Below are positions 44,122 to 53,500 of a stretch of 64,000 bases of DNA, one piece after another; the stretch's first letter is position 1; every line of letters starts with the position of its first letter. The position numbers and the translations under genes were made by a program. Origin of the DNA: Armatimonadota bacterium (GTDB lineage: Bacteria > Armatimonadota > UBA10988); assembly GCA_016235455.1 (NCBI GenBank), contig JACRKZ010000008.1, forward strand, positions 51,584 to 115,583, given 5' to 3'. Below the pieces are notes generated by a model. The model saw only the letters and a program-made list of their open reading frames with translations, had not been told where the DNA came from and made no database searches.

Positions 44122-45387
44122 CTACAGAGCCTGCCAGGCGATGTCCCGCCGGCAATGCGCGCCCTCGAATGTGATGCGGTCCACGGCTTCATAGGCCCGG
44201 GCCACGGTGGAGCGCAGGTCGTCACCGGTAGCCGTGACACCCAGCACCCGGCCGCCCGCGGTGACCACCTGTCCGTCCACCAGCCTGGTGCCCGCGTGGA
44301 ACACGACCACCCCATCCAACGCCTCCGCCTCCGCCAGCCCGCCGATGGGCAGACCCGTGGCATACGCTTCGGGATAGCCGCCCGAAGCCATGACGACACA
44401 GGCGGCCGCCTTGTTCGACAGCCGCACCTCGACCTGGTCGAGTTGGCCGGTGGCGGTGGCCAGGCAGGCCTCACCGAAGTCGCCCTCGATACGCGGCATG
44501 AGTACCTGCGTCTCGGGGTCGCCGAAGCGACAGTTGTACTCCAGCGTCTGCGGACCCTCGTCGGTGATGAGGAACCCGCCGAACAGCACGCCGCGGTACG
44601 GCATGCCACGCTCGGCCAGGGCGCGAGCCGTGGGCTTGACGCAGGTCTCGATGGCCTGCTCGATGAGCGCGTCGGAGAACAGCGGCACCGGGCTGTAGGC
44701 GCCCATGCCGCCGGTGTTGAGGCCGCGGTCACCGTCGAGCGCGCGCTTGTGGTCCTGCGCCACGGGCAGCGGCACCACGGTCTCGCCGTCGACCAGGGCA
44801 AACACGCTCATCTCGGGGCCGTTCAGGCAGGCCTCGATGACGATGCGCTCGCCGGCGGCGCCAAAGGCCCGCTCGTCGAGCAACTGCGTCACCGCGAGTT
44901 CGGCCTCGGCCAGCGTGGCGCACATGATGGCGCCCTTGCCCGCGCAGAGACCGTCAGCCTTGACGACGATGGGCGCGCCCATGCGTCGCAGGTAGGCCTT
45001 GGCCTCGGCGGAGCTGTCGAAGCACTCGAACGCCGCGGTGGGCACGCCCGCGGCGCGGAACAGTTCCTTGGAGAAGACCTTGCTGCCCTCGATCTGGGCG
45101 GGCGCAGCGTCGGGTCCGAAGGTGGCGATGCCGGCCGCGCGCAGGCGGTCAGCCAGCCCGGCCACCAGCGGCGCCTCGGGGCCCACCACCACCAGGTCCA
45201 CCGACTCGCGCCGGGCGACCGCCACGATGTGGTCGATGTCGTCCACCGAGCCGGGCAGGCAGGTGGCCACGGCGGCGATACCAGGATTGCCCGGCAGGGC
45301 CAACAGCCGCGTCACGCTGGGGCTCTGGGCGAGCCGCCAACAGAGCGCGTGTTCGCGCCCACCGCCACCAATCACCAGGACCTGCAT
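44122..45387 (-). CDS. purD: Phosphoribosylamine-glycine ligase
   Basis: ATP-grasp enzyme making GAR from phosphoribosylamine and glycine, the second step of purine synthesis. The 421 residues start with [17 protein letters not shown] and contain [32 protein letters not shown], the family signature [12 protein letters not shown] and a C-terminal [14 protein letters not shown]. Length is normal. The ATG has GGAGAGG upstream. It follows dnaB by 21 nt. Confidence 0.97.
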   Translation of the reverse strand: MQVLVIGGGGREHALCWRLAQSPSVTRLLALPGNPGIAAVATCLPGSVDDIDHIVAVARRESVDLVVVGPEAPLVAGLADRLRAAGIATFGPDAAPAQIEGSKVFSKELFRAAGVPTAAFECFDSSAEAKAYLRRMGAPIVVKADGLCAGKGAIMCATLAEAELAVTQLLDERAFGAAGERIVIEACLNGPEMSVFALVDGETVVPLPVAQDHKRALDGDRGLNTGGMGAYSPVPLFSDALIEQAIETCVKPTARALAERGMPYRGVLFGGFLITDEGPQTLEYNCRFGDPETQVLMPRIEGDFGEACLATATGQLDQVEVRLSNKAAACVVMASGGYPEAYATGLPIGGLAEAEALDGVVVFHAGTRLVDGQVVTAGGRVLGVTATGDDLRSTVARAYEAVDRITFEGAHCRRDIAWQAL

Positions 45388-45408
45388 GGTCTACCTCTCC
45401 GGGCCGGG

Positions 45409-46815
45409 TCAGTCACCCCAGCGGTTCTCCATGTTGACAAAGCGCTTCTGCTGCCGAATGAACCCGACCTTGACCGCGCCGGTGGGGCCGTTGCGCTGCT
45501 TGGCGACAATGATCTCGGCTTCCTCGGGCAGCGGATCGTCCTCGTACGCATCGTCGGCCGCCGGCTGCTCGGCAATGTCCTTGCGCTGGTAGTAGCTCTC
45601 GCGGTAGATGAACATGACCACGTCGGCGTCGGCCTCGATCTGGCCCGACTCGCGCAGGTCGGAGAGCATCGGCCGCTTGTTGTCCCGACTCTCCACGCCT
45701 CGGCTGAGCTGCGACAGGACGATGATCGGCACGTCCAGCTCCTTGGCCAGGCCCTTGAGCGAGCGGGTCAGCGCCGACACCTCGTTCACGCGGTTCTCGG
45801 CCTTGCTGTCCGAGCGCATGAGCTGCAGGTAGTCGACCACCAGCAGGCCCAGCTTGCCTTGCTCGGCTTCCAGCCGGCGTGCCTTGGCGCGCATTTCCAG
45901 CGGCGAGATGGCCGAACTGTCGTCCACGAAGATGGGCGCCTCGCGCAGGTCCTCGAGCGCGTGGCTGACGCGCTGCCAGTCTTCCTCGCGTAGCCGGCTG
46001 GTGCGCCAGCGGCCAAGGTTGACCTGCGCCTGGGTGCAGATCATGCCGCCGATGACCTGCTCCTTGCTCATTTCGCAACTGAAGATACCCACCACCGCGC
46101 GGCGGTCGCTGCGAAGCGCGCAGTTCATGGCGATACACACGGCCAGCGAGGTCTTGCCCATCGACGGTCGCGCCGCGAGCACGATCAGGTCGCCGCCGTT
46201 CATGCCCGAGAGCATGCGGTCCAGGTCGGTGTAGCCGGTGGGCAGGCCGGTCAGCGCGCCGTGGTCGTAGAAGCGCTGCTCAACCTGCTCGTAGATGCGC
46301 AGCGACACGGGCCGCACGTGCTCGAAATCGTGGGTCGAGCGGGCCTGCGCCAGGCTCATGATGCGCGCCGACGCCTGGTCGAGTACCTCGCGAGCGTCGA
46401 TGCCCGGCGAGTAGCACTGGGAGGCGATGTGCTGGCTGGTGTACAGCAGGCCGCGCAGGATGGCCTTCTCCTTGACCCGCGCCGAGTAGGTGCCGGCGTT
46501 GGTGGAGAAAGGAGTGCTGCGCACGAGCCGATCGATGTAGTCGAGCCCGCCGACCGAATCAAGCCGGTCCATGGCCCGCAGCTCGCTGGCCACGGTGACC
46601 GAGTCGATGGGCTCATTGCGCTCGAACAGGTTGAAGCACGCGCGGCAGATGTGCGCGTGCGCATCACGGTAGAAGTCGTCGACCTTGAGATGCTCGGCCA
46701 CGACCCCGGCAGCCTCGCGACTGCCCAGGATCATGGCGCCGAGCGTGGCTTGCTCAGCCTCCAGGTCTTGGGGTGGCAAGCGGTCGGCATCTAGCCCATC
46801 GGCCAAACTGTCCAT
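45409..46815 (-). CDS. dnaB: Replicative DNA helicase DnaB
   Basis: Hexameric 5'-3' helicase of the replication fork, 468 residues. The N-terminal primase-interacting domain (EAEQATLGAMILGSREA) is followed by the RecA-like ATPase with Walker A at 215-222 (ARPSMGKT), Walker B LLVVDYLQLM, the motif VLSQLSRGVE and SGQIEADADVVMFIYRE. No intein interrupts it. I use the ATG at 46815; the longer frame to 46980 runs into rplI. Two mutually exclusive hairpins stand just before the start (46822-46845). rplI is upstream, purD downstream. Confidence 0.97.
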   Translation of the reverse strand: MDSLADGLDADRLPPQDLEAEQATLGAMILGSREAAGVVAEHLKVDDFYRDAHAHICRACFNLFERNEPIDSVTVASELRAMDRLDSVGGLDYIDRLVRSTPFSTNAGTYSARVKEKAILRGLLYTSQHIASQCYSPGIDAREVLDQASARIMSLAQARSTHDFEHVRPVSLRIYEQVEQRFYDHGALTGLPTGYTDLDRMLSGMNGGDLIVLAARPSMGKTSLAVCIAMNCALRSDRRAVVGIFSCEMSKEQVIGGMICTQAQVNLGRWRTSRLREEDWQRVSHALEDLREAPIFVDDSSAISPLEMRAKARRLEAEQGKLGLLVVDYLQLMRSDSKAENRVNEVSALTRSLKGLAKELDVPIIVLSQLSRGVESRDNKRPMLSDLRESGQIEADADVVMFIYRESYYQRKDIAEQPAADDAYEDDPLPEEAEIIVAKQRNGPTGAVKVGFIRQQKRFVNMENRWGD

Positions 46816-46821
46816 GCGCTG

Positions 46822-46845
46822 GTCCCCAAACTGGGGACGCCCCAG
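46822..46845 (-). promoter_or_regulatory. Alternative hairpins over the dnaB ribosome-binding region
   Basis: In the minus-strand mRNA, CTGGGG-CGT-CCCCAG (46845-46831) forms a 6-bp hairpin. GTCCCC-AGTTT-GGGGAC (46838-46822) forms a second one that shares the CCCC segment, so both cannot form together. The second sequesters the GGGGA that is the best Shine-Dalgarno candidate, about seven bases before the ATG. This is a possible translational control element for dnaB; only the base pairing is seen. Confidence 0.45.
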
Positions 46846-46909
46846 TGTCGCCGTCAGCACCCGCCGAGGCGCCCTGGGGCGTCGTCCAAACTCGGTCGCG
46901 GCTCCGCGA

Positions 46910-47446
46910 TCAGTCTTCGATCGCGCCGCCGGTGATGATCGGCTTGGGCTTCGGCGCGCTGGACAGCACTTCCTCCGCACCCGCGGTGGCCGGCTCGTCC
47001 AGGGCCTTCACCGTGACCGTCACCTCGGCGGCGATGTCATGGTAGAAGACGTACTTGACGGTGTGGACGCCCAGGTCGCGCAGGTGGTCGCCGGGGATGC
47101 GGCACTGGCCGGCCGAAACCACGGTACCGTGGGTCTGGCGCAGAGCCTCGCAGATATCCTTGGCGGTCACCGAACCATAGAGCTTGCCAGCGGCGGTGGC
47201 GCGAGCGCGCACCGTGACGGCCTTGCCATGCACCTTGTTGCGCTCGGTGGTGGCGGCGTCGCGGCGGACCTGCTCCTTGCGCGCCTCGGCGCGCTGCAGA
47301 GCCATAGCCTGCTTCTTCGCACCCGTCGTGGCGATCATGGCGATGCCCTGGGGCAGCAGCCAGTTGCGAGCAAAGCCATCCGCGACGTGCACAATGGCGC
47401 CACGATTGCCCAGCTTCTCAACCGGCTTGTTCAGAATGACTTCCAT
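46910..47446 (-). CDS. rplI: 50S ribosomal protein L9
   Basis: Ribosomal protein L9, 178 residues: N-terminal rRNA-binding domain MEVILNKPVEKLGNRGAIVHVADGFARNWLLPQGIA, long connecting helix, and C-terminal domain (KLYGSVTAKDI). A tail of about 30 residues rich in Ala, Glu and Pro extends beyond the usual length. The ATG at 47446 has GAGGAGGG upstream; the frame to 47509 includes the promoter and is not used. It heads rplI-dnaB-purD. rpsR, which normally precedes it, is not in the window. Confidence 0.97.
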   Translation of the reverse strand: MEVILNKPVEKLGNRGAIVHVADGFARNWLLPQGIAMIATTGAKKQAMALQRAEARKEQVRRDAATTERNKVHGKAVTVRARATAAGKLYGSVTAKDICEALRQTHGTVVSAGQCRIPGDHLRDLGVHTVKYVFYHDIAAEVTVTVKALDEPATAGAEEVLSSAPKPKPIITGGAIED

Positions 47447-47481
47447 GGGGGACTCGCCCTCCTCAATCCGTAGGTCGGGTG

Positions 47482-47509
47482 ATTGTAGCACGGGTCGCGC
47501 TAACGGCAA
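47482..47509 (-). promoter_or_regulatory. Sigma70-type promoter for rplI-dnaB-purD
   Basis: On the minus strand TTGCCG (47509-47504), a 16-nt spacer and TACAAT (47487-47482). The predicted start near 47475 gives a leader of about 30 nt holding GAGGAGGG. It shows that rplI has its own promoter here and does not depend on rpsF. Confidence 0.68.
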
Positions 47510-47573
47510 GCATCCGGGCGCGCTTCGCGCACGGCGCAGGGCGTGCGACTTGGGACGCGGGGTCCGCGCGGGC

Positions 47574-48590
47574 CTAGCCGCCCGGCCCGACGAGTACTTT
47601 CAGCGCCTGTCCGCTGCCCGCGACGGCCAGGGCCTCGCCGAACTGCTCCAGCCCGAAGCGGTGTGAGATGAGCGGCTCCACCCGGACTCGGCCGCCGGCC
47701 AGCAGCTCCAGCGCCCGCTGATGGGTGAACGGGTTGATGTACGAGCCCATCACCGTCAGCTCGTTGAGGAACACCTCATAGGGCCGCAGGGCCACCTCCG
47801 CCTCCTTGGGGCAGACGCCGAACAGCACCACGCGGCCGCCGCGACGAGCCGAGGAAAGCGCGGTCAGGACCGTGTCGGCCCGGCCCACACACTCGAACAC
47901 CACGTCAGGGCCGATGCCCATGGCGGCGCGCGCGACGCGCGCCACGTCGTCGATCGCCGGATCGATGGCCAGGTCGGCGCCCAGGCTCAGCGCCAAGTCG
48001 CGCTTGGCCGCGACGGGATCGGCCACCGCCACCAGGGCCGCGCCGGCGACGCGCGCCAACTGCGCCATGAGCAGCCCGATGGGCCCGGCGCCTACCACCA
48101 GAACGCGCTCGCCCGGCGCGATGGCCGCGCGGTCGACGCCATGCACGCAGCAGGCCAGCGGCTCGCAGCACGCCGCCTGCTCGAAGCTCACCGACTCGGG
48201 CAGACGGTAGGCCTGCGCGACCGGCACCACACAGCGCTCGGCGAATCCGCCGGGCTGGTTGACGCCCACGGCGGTCAGCCGCTCGCAGAGGTGCACCAGG
48301 CCACGCCGGCAGTAGGCGCAGGCGCCGCAGACGATGTTCGGATCGATGGTCACGCGGTCGCCCACGGCCAGGTCGGTCACACCGGCACCCACTTCGACCA
48401 CGGTGCCGCTGAACTCGTGGCCGGGCGTGAGCGGGTAGTCGGCACGGAACCCGCCGTGCAGGATGTGGACATCGGTACCGCAGACGCCGCACCAGGCAAC
48501 GGCCACTCGGGCCTGGCCCGGTCCGCACGGCGGCTCGGTCAACTCGACAACGCGCGCCTGGCCCGGCGCTTCGATCACGGCAGCTCGCAT
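47574..48590 (-). CDS. Zinc-dependent alcohol/polyol dehydrogenase (MDR family)
   Basis: A 338-residue medium-chain dehydrogenase of the sorbitol/threonine dehydrogenase type. Catalytic zinc ligands are C37 in CGVCGTDVH and H58-E59 in GHEFSG; the structural zinc cysteines are C88, C91, C94 and C102. The cofactor loop is VVGAGPIGLLMAQLA, followed by an acidic residue in VAVADPVAAKR, which favours NAD. The substrate is probably a sugar alcohol or related polyol, not proven. It follows the PAF-acetylhydrolase-like gene by 11 nt. Confidence 0.9.
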   Translation of the reverse strand: MRAAVIEAPGQARVVELTEPPCGPGQARVAVAWCGVCGTDVHILHGGFRADYPLTPGHEFSGTVVEVGAGVTDLAVGDRVTIDPNIVCGACAYCRRGLVHLCERLTAVGVNQPGGFAERCVVPVAQAYRLPESVSFEQAACCEPLACCVHGVDRAAIAPGERVLVVGAGPIGLLMAQLARVAGAALVAVADPVAAKRDLALSLGADLAIDPAIDDVARVARAAMGIGPDVVFECVGRADTVLTALSSARRGGRVVLFGVCPKEAEVALRPYEVFLNELTVMGSYINPFTHQRALELLAGGRVRVEPLISHRFGLEQFGEALAVAGSGQALKVLVGPGG

Positions 48591-48601
48591 GGCACCTTCA
48601 C

Positions 48602-49618
48602 CTACTTGGTCTCAAAGGTACCATCTTGGCCCATCTCCGTCCGGTACCCTGTGCCATACAGCCAGTCCTTGGCGGCGGCATCGCCTCGGAGCCAGGCATC
48701 CCAGAACGCCGTGCAGCCCTGACGCAGCAGACTGTGGATGCGCGCGTCGAGCTTCTGGTCGCGACCGGCCAGCCGTGCGGCCATGGCCGGGGCCAGTGCC
48801 TGCCCTTCGTTCCGGTAGCCGGTGAAGACCATGTGATCGGCGTCCTTGTAGATGACCAGCGTCTGGTTGGGCCCTTTGGTGTGGTGGTAGGGGAGGCGAC
48901 GCTGCTCGGGAGTGGTCTCGCCGATGGGGCTGCTGTCCTTGGTGCCAGTCAGGTGCAGCACGGGAATCTTGATGCCGCCGTAGATGGTGTCGGCCCGGTC
49001 CTCCTGTTTGCCCACGGCCGGCGCGCTCATGGCGATCGCCGCGGTGATGCGCGAGTCGCCAAAGGTCACCTCGCGGCGGCCGAACGGGAAGGTCATGCCC
49101 GCCGCGGCCAGCGTGGTGTAGCCGCCGAAGCTGTGGCCGGACACGCCAATGTGGGTCGTGTCCAGCCGGCCCCGGAGCGGGCCTTCGGCGGCGTTGAGCG
49201 CCATCAGCTGGTCGATGGCGAAGCTGACGTCCTTGGGCCGGTTGATCAGGTTGCGCGGGTCGGCCGCGGCGCGGCGCAGCGCCGCCATGGGGTCGGCCAC
49301 GCCACGCCACACGGCATCGTCGCTGCCCAGGTGCTGCACGTTGCAGACCACATAGCCCCACGAAGTCCAGTGCTGGCTGTGCATGGCGTAGGCCTGCCTG
49401 TTGCCGCCCAGGCCGTGGCTGAAGATGATGACGGGGAACGGGCCGGGCCCTTCCTTGGGGTACCACAGGCGGACAGGCACCTGGCGGTCACGGGCGGTGT
49501 CCTTCCAGTCGAGGTCGAGGTAGACCGGCGTGATGGGCCCGGCCTCGGCGCGGTACGGCTCGGCCTGCGCGCAGCCTGCCAGCAAGAAAGCACACAGCCA
49601 CCAGCATCGGCGTCCCAT
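48602..49618 (-). CDS. Alpha/beta hydrolase lipoprotein, platelet-activating-factor acetylhydrolase-like
   Basis: A 338-residue exported hydrolase with lipobox LLAGC (C16). The oxyanion segment is IIFSHGLGGNRQAYAMHSQHWTSWGYVV, the nucleophile elbow is GHSFGG with S163, and the acid and histidine are probably in LTGTKDSSPIG and KDADHMVFTG. This layout matches the PAF-AH/dienelactone hydrolase group, which cleaves small esters. It is anchored in an envelope membrane. It is co-transcribed with the alcohol dehydrogenase and stands 59 nt after a hemerythrin gene. Confidence 0.85.
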   Translation of the reverse strand: MGRRCWWLCAFLLAGCAQAEPYRAEAGPITPVYLDLDWKDTARDRQVPVRLWYPKEGPGPFPVIIFSHGLGGNRQAYAMHSQHWTSWGYVVCNVQHLGSDDAVWRGVADPMAALRRAAADPRNLINRPKDVSFAIDQLMALNAAEGPLRGRLDTTHIGVSGHSFGGYTTLAAAGMTFPFGRREVTFGDSRITAAIAMSAPAVGKQEDRADTIYGGIKIPVLHLTGTKDSSPIGETTPEQRRLPYHHTKGPNQTLVIYKDADHMVFTGYRNEGQALAPAMAARLAGRDQKLDARIHSLLRQGCTAFWDAWLRGDAAAKDWLYGTGYRTEMGQDGTFETK

Positions 49619-49677
49619 CGGGTTCCTCCGGGCGCACAGACGCTGATGGCTGCGTTGGTGTTCGATGGAGCTGCTGA

Positions 49678-50064
49678 CTACTTGGCCAACTGCGTGTCGA
49701 TGGACTTGATGTGCGTGGTGAACCAGGTGCTGAGTTCACGCATCGTCTCAATGCTGGCCATGGCGCTCGGACCGCCCGCGGCCGCCTTGGTCTTGAGCTC
49801 ACCAAAGCGCTGCAGGAAGTACGCGTGTGCCTTCTTGTTCTCTGCCGCCACCGGGCAGTTGAGCCGCGTCATGTGCGACTCTTCCAGCGAGAAGTGTTTG
49901 GCCGCGTAAGTCTGGGTGAAGGCCAGGATCTCCTGCACCTTCTCACCGCCCGAGCCGCTCTGCATGGCCTCGACAAACTCGTTGAACTTGCCAATCAGCA
50001 CCTGGTGCTGCCGGTCGAGCTCATCGACTCCCGTGGCCATTGCGGCCGTCCATTGCACAGGCAT
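49678..50064 (-). CDS. Bacteriohemerythrin
   Basis: A 128-residue di-iron oxygen-binding protein. Likely ligands are H20 (DELDRQH), H57 and E61 (HFSLEESHM), H80, H118 and D123 (HIKSID). The residue four before H80 is N76, where canonical hemerythrins have the first His of HxxxH; an NKxAH form also occurs in some bacterial relatives. It probably stores or senses oxygen in the cytoplasm. GAGAGGA precedes the ATG. A truncated paralogue follows upstream at 50176-50550. Confidence 0.92.
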   Translation of the reverse strand: MPVQWTAAMATGVDELDRQHQVLIGKFNEFVEAMQSGSGGEKVQEILAFTQTYAAKHFSLEESHMTRLNCPVAAENKKAHAYFLQRFGELKTKAAAGGPSAMASIETMRELSTWFTTHIKSIDTQLAK

Positions 50065-50175
50065 AGGTCTGGTCCTCTCTCTGGCACCGTTGCGCCCGAT
50101 GGCACTGTGGGGAGTGTGGACCTGGCCATGCCGCAGATCAAGAGCGTCTGTGACACGCTCGTAACACGATCACCC

Positions 50176-50550
50176 TCACATCTTGGCCAACTGCGTGTCG
50201 ATGGTCTTGATGTGCGTCGTGATCCAGGTGCTCAGCTCGCGCATCGTCTCGATCGAGACCGAGGCGGTGACGCCGCCTGCGTCGACCTTCGCCTTGATCT
50301 CCCCGAACCGCTTGAGGAACTGCGCGTGCGCCTGCTTGTTCTGGATGGCGACGGGACAGTTCACGCGAGCCATGTGGCTCTCTTCGAGCGCGAAGTGCTT
50401 CGCGGCGTAAGTCGCCGTGAAGGCCACGATCTCGCGCACCTTGGCATCGCCAGCACCGCTCTGCATGGCTTCGACCAGCTCATTGAGCTTGTTGATTGTC
50501 AAGGAGGGTTGGACGCGGCGCCGGCGAACGGTGGGCGCGGAGTCGTCCAT
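50176..50550 (-). CDS. N-terminally truncated hemerythrin-like paralogue
   Basis: Up to 124 residues. From INKLNELVEAMQSGAG onward it is very similar to the neighbouring bacteriohemerythrin (HFALEESHM, NKQAH, HIKTID are kept). The first helix with the DxLDRQH iron ligand is missing and replaced by a basic stretch, DDSAPTVRRRRVQPSLT. The ATG at 50550 overlaps by two bases the ATG of the divergent glycosidase gene, so the 5' end seems to have been lost when that gene arrived. No convincing ribosome-binding site is seen. It may be a decaying copy or a protein with altered metal binding. Confidence 0.6.
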   Translation of the reverse strand: MDDSAPTVRRRRVQPSLTINKLNELVEAMQSGAGDAKVREIVAFTATYAAKHFALEESHMARVNCPVAIQNKQAHAQFLKRFGEIKAKVDAGGVTASVSIETMRELSTWITTHIKTIDTQLAKM

Positions 50551-53500
50551 GCGCGCGTTCGCCCCTTTCCTCGTCCTTCTCGGCTCGATCGCCTGTGCCG
50601 CCAACCTCGTGGGTAACCCCAGCTTTGAGCAGGCTGGCGCCAACGGCGTGCCGCGCGGCTGGTCCTGGTCAATCAACGGCGGGGCCGCCGCTGCGCTGAG
50701 CCGGGGGGCCGAGGGCCGTGGCGGCGGCTCGTGCGTGCGCTTGTCCAGCACCACGCCGCAGTCGCCGCACGTCTATGGCACGCTGCGCCAGAACCTGCGC
50801 CTGCAGCCCAACCGGCACTACACGCTGTCGTGCTATGTGAAAGGCACCGCGCTGGGCCATGCCTGGATCGGCGGCGGACCCGAGTGGAAGGTGCGCGCCG
50901 GCCTTACGCCGGGCGCCGACTGGCATCGTGTCGGCATCTCCTTTGTCACCGACGCGCAAGGCGGCGAGTGGCTGCTGCTGATCAACGTGGACGATGTGAC
51001 GCCTGGTTTTCTGATCGACGATGTGCAGGTGGAGGAAGGCGACGTGGCTACCGACTTCCAGACAACCGCTCGGCTGTCGGCCGGCCAGATGGACGTGGTG
51101 GTGACGCCGTTGGGCGCCGGCCGCAACCTGCTGACCAACAGCTCGTTTGAGCAACTCGGCGCCGACGGCCTGCCCGCTGGCTGGACCTTCAACCGCGGCC
51201 GCACCGACGGCGCGCTGGCGGTCGTCGAGCCGGGCGCCTCGGGCCGGCGCGCGCTGCGTCTGACCAACGGCACTCCGTTCGCCGCGAACGTCTACGCCAG
51301 CATCAACACCGGCGAGATCAAGGTCAAGCCCGGCCAGCCTTACACGGTATCGGCGCGAGTGCGAACGCAGACCGGCCTGGGCATTGCCTGGATCGGCGGC
51401 GGCCCCGGCTGGAACTGGCGCATGCGCATCCCCGAGACCGGCGGTGCCTGGCGCCGCATCAGCCAGACCTGGGTCAACGGCGATGACACCAGCGTGCCGT
51501 TCATGATGATCACCGAGAGCCCAACCACACCGATCGACATCGATGACGTGCAGTTCGAGCAGGGCAGCGCGGCCTCACCGTTCGACGATCCGCAGTTGGT
51601 GCTGCCGCCGACGCTGGACCTGTCGCCGGCCATGCGCGGCCGCGGCCCGCAGCCCGAGGGGCTGTTCGCGGCGACCTGGACGCCGGAACTCTATCCTACC
51701 GGCGACTGGGCCTTCGGCGACGGCCTGCTGCAGCTCGAGGGCTCGCTCTACCTGCCCCAGGACGCCGACCGCGCGCGGCTCGAGATCGATCTGCTGGCCG
51801 GCGACCGGCAACTGGCCACCTACCGCGGCCCGGCCGGCCTGCCGGCGCGCGGCAGCGTCACGTTGCGCGCCGGCCTGACCGACCCACCGCCGCACGAACT
51901 TACCTACGTGGGACGCGCCTTCGTCGGCGACCAGAAGGTGACCGAGACGCGCCGTACCTTGCGCATTGTCGGCGCCGCCGAGGTGGAAGACCTGCTGACC
52001 AAGGCCGCCGCGCGCCTGCCCGAAGTGCAGCGCCGCGCGACTGCCGATGACGACGCGCTGGCCGTCGGCGCCACCGTCGAGTGGTTCCTGCGCTGGGCGC
52101 GCGAAGACCTGGCCGACGGCCTGGTGGACCGTGCCTACGACGCCGCGCGCCGGCTCTCGCCGATGGTCGAGAAGATGCTGGCCAGCCCGGCGCGGCCGCG
52201 GGCGCCGCGCTATGTCACCAGCCCGGTGACCATCGCCAACGGCGGCTTTGTCGCCACCATGCGCGCCGCCGACGGCACCACCGCACAGCGGCCGGTGTTC
52301 TTCACCGGCATGGGCCACTTCGGCGCGGTGCGCTCGATGGTGGCCGATCTGCCGCGCATCGGCACCAACATCATCCAGGTCGAGGTCGGCCCCAGCGCGG
52401 TGCTGAGCAGCGAGACCGGCTTCGACGACCAGCCCATACGCGACGTCGTAGGCCTGCTGGACCGCGCCGCCAAGGCCGACGTGATGGTCAACCTGCTGCT
52501 CTCGCCCCACTACTTCCCGGCCTGGGCGCTGGCCAAGTGGCCCGACCTCAAGGAGTTCAACGGCGGGTTCCTTCAGTACGCCATCCAGGACCCGCGCGCC
52601 AAGGGCGTCATCGAGCGCTTCCTGCGCCACATCGTGCCGATGATCAAGGATCATCCAGCCCTGCACAGCGTCTGTCTGAGCAACGAGCCGCTGGTCATCG
52701 ACCAGAGCCGCTGCAAGACCGCGCTGGTCATGTGGCGCGACTGGCTGCGGCAGCGCTACGGCACCATTGAGGCGGTCAACCGCCGCTGGGGCACCAAGCA
52801 CGCCGGCTTCGACGCCGTGACCATTCCGCCCGCGAAGATCGAAGCGTCGGCGCTGTGCGTCGACTATGTGCGGTTCAACCAGGAGGCCTTCGCCGGCTGG
52901 CACCGCTGGATGGGCGACATCGTCCACCAGATCGCGCCCAAGCTGCCCGTGCACGCCAAGATCATGATGAGCAACCACTTCGGCGCCCACACCGGCGGGT
53001 TCTGGAGCGTTGCGCCCGAGCTGTTCGCCGACCTGTCGGAGATCAACGGCAACGACTGCTGCAAATGGCCGTCGAACCAGGGCGCCTGGGCCTGCGAGTG
53101 GCAGGGCGAGAACATGGGCTACGACTACCAGCGCAGCGCCAAGCTGGTGCCGGTGTTCAACAGCGAGAACCACCTCATCGTCGACCGCTTCCTGAACGAC
53201 GTGTCGCCCGAGTTCATCCGCAACGTCTTCTGGCAAGGCGCCGTCCACGGTCAGGGCGCCACGACCACCTGGGTCTGGGAGCGCACCACCGACCCCGTCA
53301 GCGACTTCGCCGGCAGTATCATGCATCGGCCCGACTGCGTGGCGGAGTTCGGCCGCACAGCCTTCGACCTGAACCGCGTCGCGGCCGAGGTGACGGCCAT
53401 CAGCGCGCAGGCTGCGCCGGTGGCCATCGTCTGGTCGCAGAGCACCTGCCTGTGGCGCCCGGCGCACAGCACCGAGGTCGGCCACGTCTACACCGCCGCC

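Noticed and set aside
47574..49618. Alcohol dehydrogenase and PAF-AH-like genes as a secondary-metabolite cluster
   Set aside because: There is no synthase, carrier protein or tailoring set nearby; ordinary ester and polyol metabolism explains them.
49678..50064. N76 in the first hemerythrin as a disabling mutation
   Set aside because: The same Asn occurs in the paralogue, and I recall an NKxAH pattern in other bacterial hemerythrins, so it looks like a subfamily trait.
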